From Bacteroidota bacterium (lineage in GTDB: Bacteria > Bacteroidota > Bacteroidia > Chitinophagales > Chitinophagaceae): a DNA stretch of 41,944 bases. The notes below the pieces were generated by a model. The model was not told the origin of the DNA. It saw nothing but the letters and a program-made list of their open reading frames with translations, and searched no databases. The stretch is taken from assembly GCA_023409975.1 (NCBI GenBank), contig JAEYQO010000027.1, positions 1 through 41,944 on the forward strand, read 5' to 3'. The stretch's first letter is position 1. Each line of letters begins with the position of its first letter. This document shows, in pieces, positions 40,624 to 41,944 of this stretch. Made by a program: the position numbers and the translations under genes.

Positions 40624-41313
40624 TTATTCATTAGCTGAAGGTTGGTACTGGTTTTCGGGGCCGATGTTGCCGTTCCAGGGTTTTATACCTGCCTGTGCGG
40701 CAAAAACAGCGACACCAGTTCGACTTTTGACACCAAGCTTTTTATACAGGCTTTGAGAACGTTTTTCGAGCGTACGTGGACTTCTGTTTAATCGTTCTCC
40801 GAGCTCCTTCAGGGAGTATTCCGAGCAGAGGTAAGAGATGTGACGGATATCGCCGGACGATATTGAACGCACCTGTCTGATACGCTTCGGATTCATAATA
40901 GATGCTCCAATCAGATCGCTGTGATAGTATCCATGTTCGTGGATAAACCGAATGGCATGTTCAAGTTCCGGAGGACCGGTATCTTTACTCAGGTAACCAT
41001 GCGCACCGAGGGTAATCATTTTCAGAATAGCGAACTCGGTATCATGTGCACTAATGACTAAAACCTTCAGCCAGGGGCAGCTTTTTACCAGTTTCTGCAT
41101 GGTTTCATAGCCATTCATTACCCTCATCTCCACGTCCAGCAGGCAGAGGTCCGGTTTGATTTTTTTCGTCCGAAGTGCCTGTATCAATTGTTTGCCATTC
41201 TCAAATTCTCCTTCCACCTCAATACCGGGGTAGGCCATGATAATGCTGGACAGCCCCTTTCTGAACATAGTGTGATCATCGACTATTACAACTTTAATAT
41301 TCCCGGAGTTCAT
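40624..41313 (-). CDS. LuxR-type response regulator
   Basis: This 229-aa regulator has a receiver (KVVIVDDHTMFRKGLS; phospho-acceptor in LCLLDVEMRVMNGYE; lysine in LSKDTGPPE) and a LuxR output domain (ISYLCSEYSLKELGERLNR, SPRTLEKRSQSLYKKL). The MPGMNG consensus is MRVMNG here. It overlaps the end of the kinase gene on the same strand by 20 bases and is its likely partner. Confidence 0.9.
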   Translation of the reverse strand: MNSGNIKVVIVDDHTMFRKGLSSIIMAYPGIEVEGEFENGKQLIQALRTKKIKPDLCLLDVEMRVMNGYETMQKLVKSCPWLKVLVISAHDTEFAILKMITLGAHGYLSKDTGPPELEHAIRFIHEHGYYHSDLIGASIMNPKRIRQVRSISSGDIRHISYLCSEYSLKELGERLNRSPRTLEKRSQSLYKKLGVKSRTGVAVFAAQAGIKPWNGNIGPENQYQPSANE

Positions 41314-41944
41314 TTGCCTGTTTGGGTAAAACGATATTAATGGTCGTGCCGGAACCCGGAGTGCTAGACATCTCGTAGGTGCCGCCCATGATTTCTATAC
41401 GTTCCTTCATGTTGAGGAGCCCGATCCCTGTCTCATGTTCCGGATCTGCTGTATCAAAACCTTTTCCGTTATCCCAGATGGTAACCATGATATGATTTTC
41501 CTGCCAGTCGATTTCTATATTAAATTCTGAAGCTTGCGCATGCCGGTAGATATTCCGGATGGATTCCTGAATTACTCTTACGAGACTTACTTCATCGTCA
41601 GGGTCCATGGGGAATTCCTCGCCTATGACCCAGAGATTTCCCGCAATCTCGAAATACTTTCTGGTGTAGGCGATATCATCTTCAATAGCCTTAATCAGTC
41701 CTATTTTCTTGACATGCTGATCATTGAGTGAATGGCTCAGGGAACGCATGTCATGAATAGCGATATTCAGGTTGTCGATGATCTCATCAAAATTTTCCTT
41801 TCTCTCGGGATAGCGGGCACTTTCCATGCGGATCTTCAATTGTGCGAGTAAAAGATACTGCGCAATGTTCTCATGAAGTTCGCGGGAAATTTTTCTGAGC
41901 GATTGTTCCTGAACGCGCCTTCTGTTTTCAATCAATTGGTTTTT
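41294..41944 (-). CDS. Sensor histidine kinase, C-terminal part (cut by the window edge)
   Basis: The open frame runs off the right edge, so the sensory N-terminus is missing. The HisKA_3 box LRKISRELHENIAQYLLLAQ contains the phosphorylated histidine and is followed by an ATPase domain with VIQESIRNIYRHAQAS (N box), DNGKGFDT (G1) and GIGLLNMKERIEIMGG (G2). The frame remains open to the edge, with no need of the internal TTG at 41935. The gene overlaps the following regulator by 20 bases, as in the 25345-27928 pair. Confidence 0.88.
   Translation of the reverse strand, partial: KNQLIENRRRVQEQSLRKISRELHENIAQYLLLAQLKIRMESARYPERKENFDEIIDNLNIAIHDMRSLSHSLNDQHVKKIGLIKAIEDDIAYTRKYFEIAGNLWVIGEEFPMDPDDEVSLVRVIQESIRNIYRHAQASEFNIEIDWQENHIMVTIWDNGKGFDTADPEHETGIGLLNMKERIEIMGGTYEMSSTPGSGTTINIVLPKQANELREY

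Overview
The window comes from a Bacteroidota genome, most likely a Chitinophagaceae-like gliding or soil relative. This rests on four things: type IX secretion sorting domains (type A and type B), DUF4382 and DUF4153 proteins, TPR-histidine kinase/LuxR regulator pairs, and repeated TAnnTTTG (-7 type) promoter motifs directly upstream of genes. The sequence is chromosomal and mostly housekeeping, with short accessory stretches.

Layout. 1-3010: a DUF4153 membrane protein, a small membrane protein and a secreted SRPBCC protein. 3043-3165: tRNA-Leu(CAA) with a terminator. 3332-6212: an AT-richer accessory stretch behind the tRNA. It holds an unknown soluble protein, a damaged small membrane ORF, a four-helix-bundle (S23/IVP-type) gene bracketed by two copies of a purine-rich repeat element, and an AAA/DUF4143 ATPase preceded by a double palindrome. 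6344-10594: a T9SS cargo protein, HscB, a saccharopine-dehydrogenase-like enzyme, a TIGR01777 epimerase and a 64-aa protein. 10586-15415 (minus strand): a compact operon rnr - polyprenyl synthase - FMN reductase - metallophosphoesterase. 15615-18106: small proteins, a GT2 glycosyltransferase and two small lipoproteins.

18205-22550 and 28097-31689 are two blocks for the Kdo sugar of lipopolysaccharide. The first has waaA (Kdo transferase), then kdnA and kdnB (8-amino-Kdo formation) and a SMUG2-like uracil-DNA glycosylase. The second has kdsA, a transaldolase-family domain fused to a KdsD-like CBS pair, a long KdsC-like phosphatase and kdsB. The transaldolase-CBS fusion sits where an arabinose-5-phosphate isomerase (SIS-CBS, KdsD) would be expected. 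It carries changed active-site residues and is the most interesting candidate for new biochemistry here. Between the blocks lie secreted proteins and a TPR-histidine kinase/NarL-type regulator pair.

31775-41944: divergent paralogous lipoproteins, a DUF4382 lipoprotein, a receiver-only regulator, a 953-aa type B T9SS adhesin-like protein with internal repeats, a lone LuxR regulator, an unknown 336-aa protein, and a second kinase/regulator pair that runs off the right edge. Three unrelated degenerate short-period repeat tracts (4198-4896, 30054-30247, 40541-40594) lie between genes.

All functional names come from motif recognition by eye. No database search was run.
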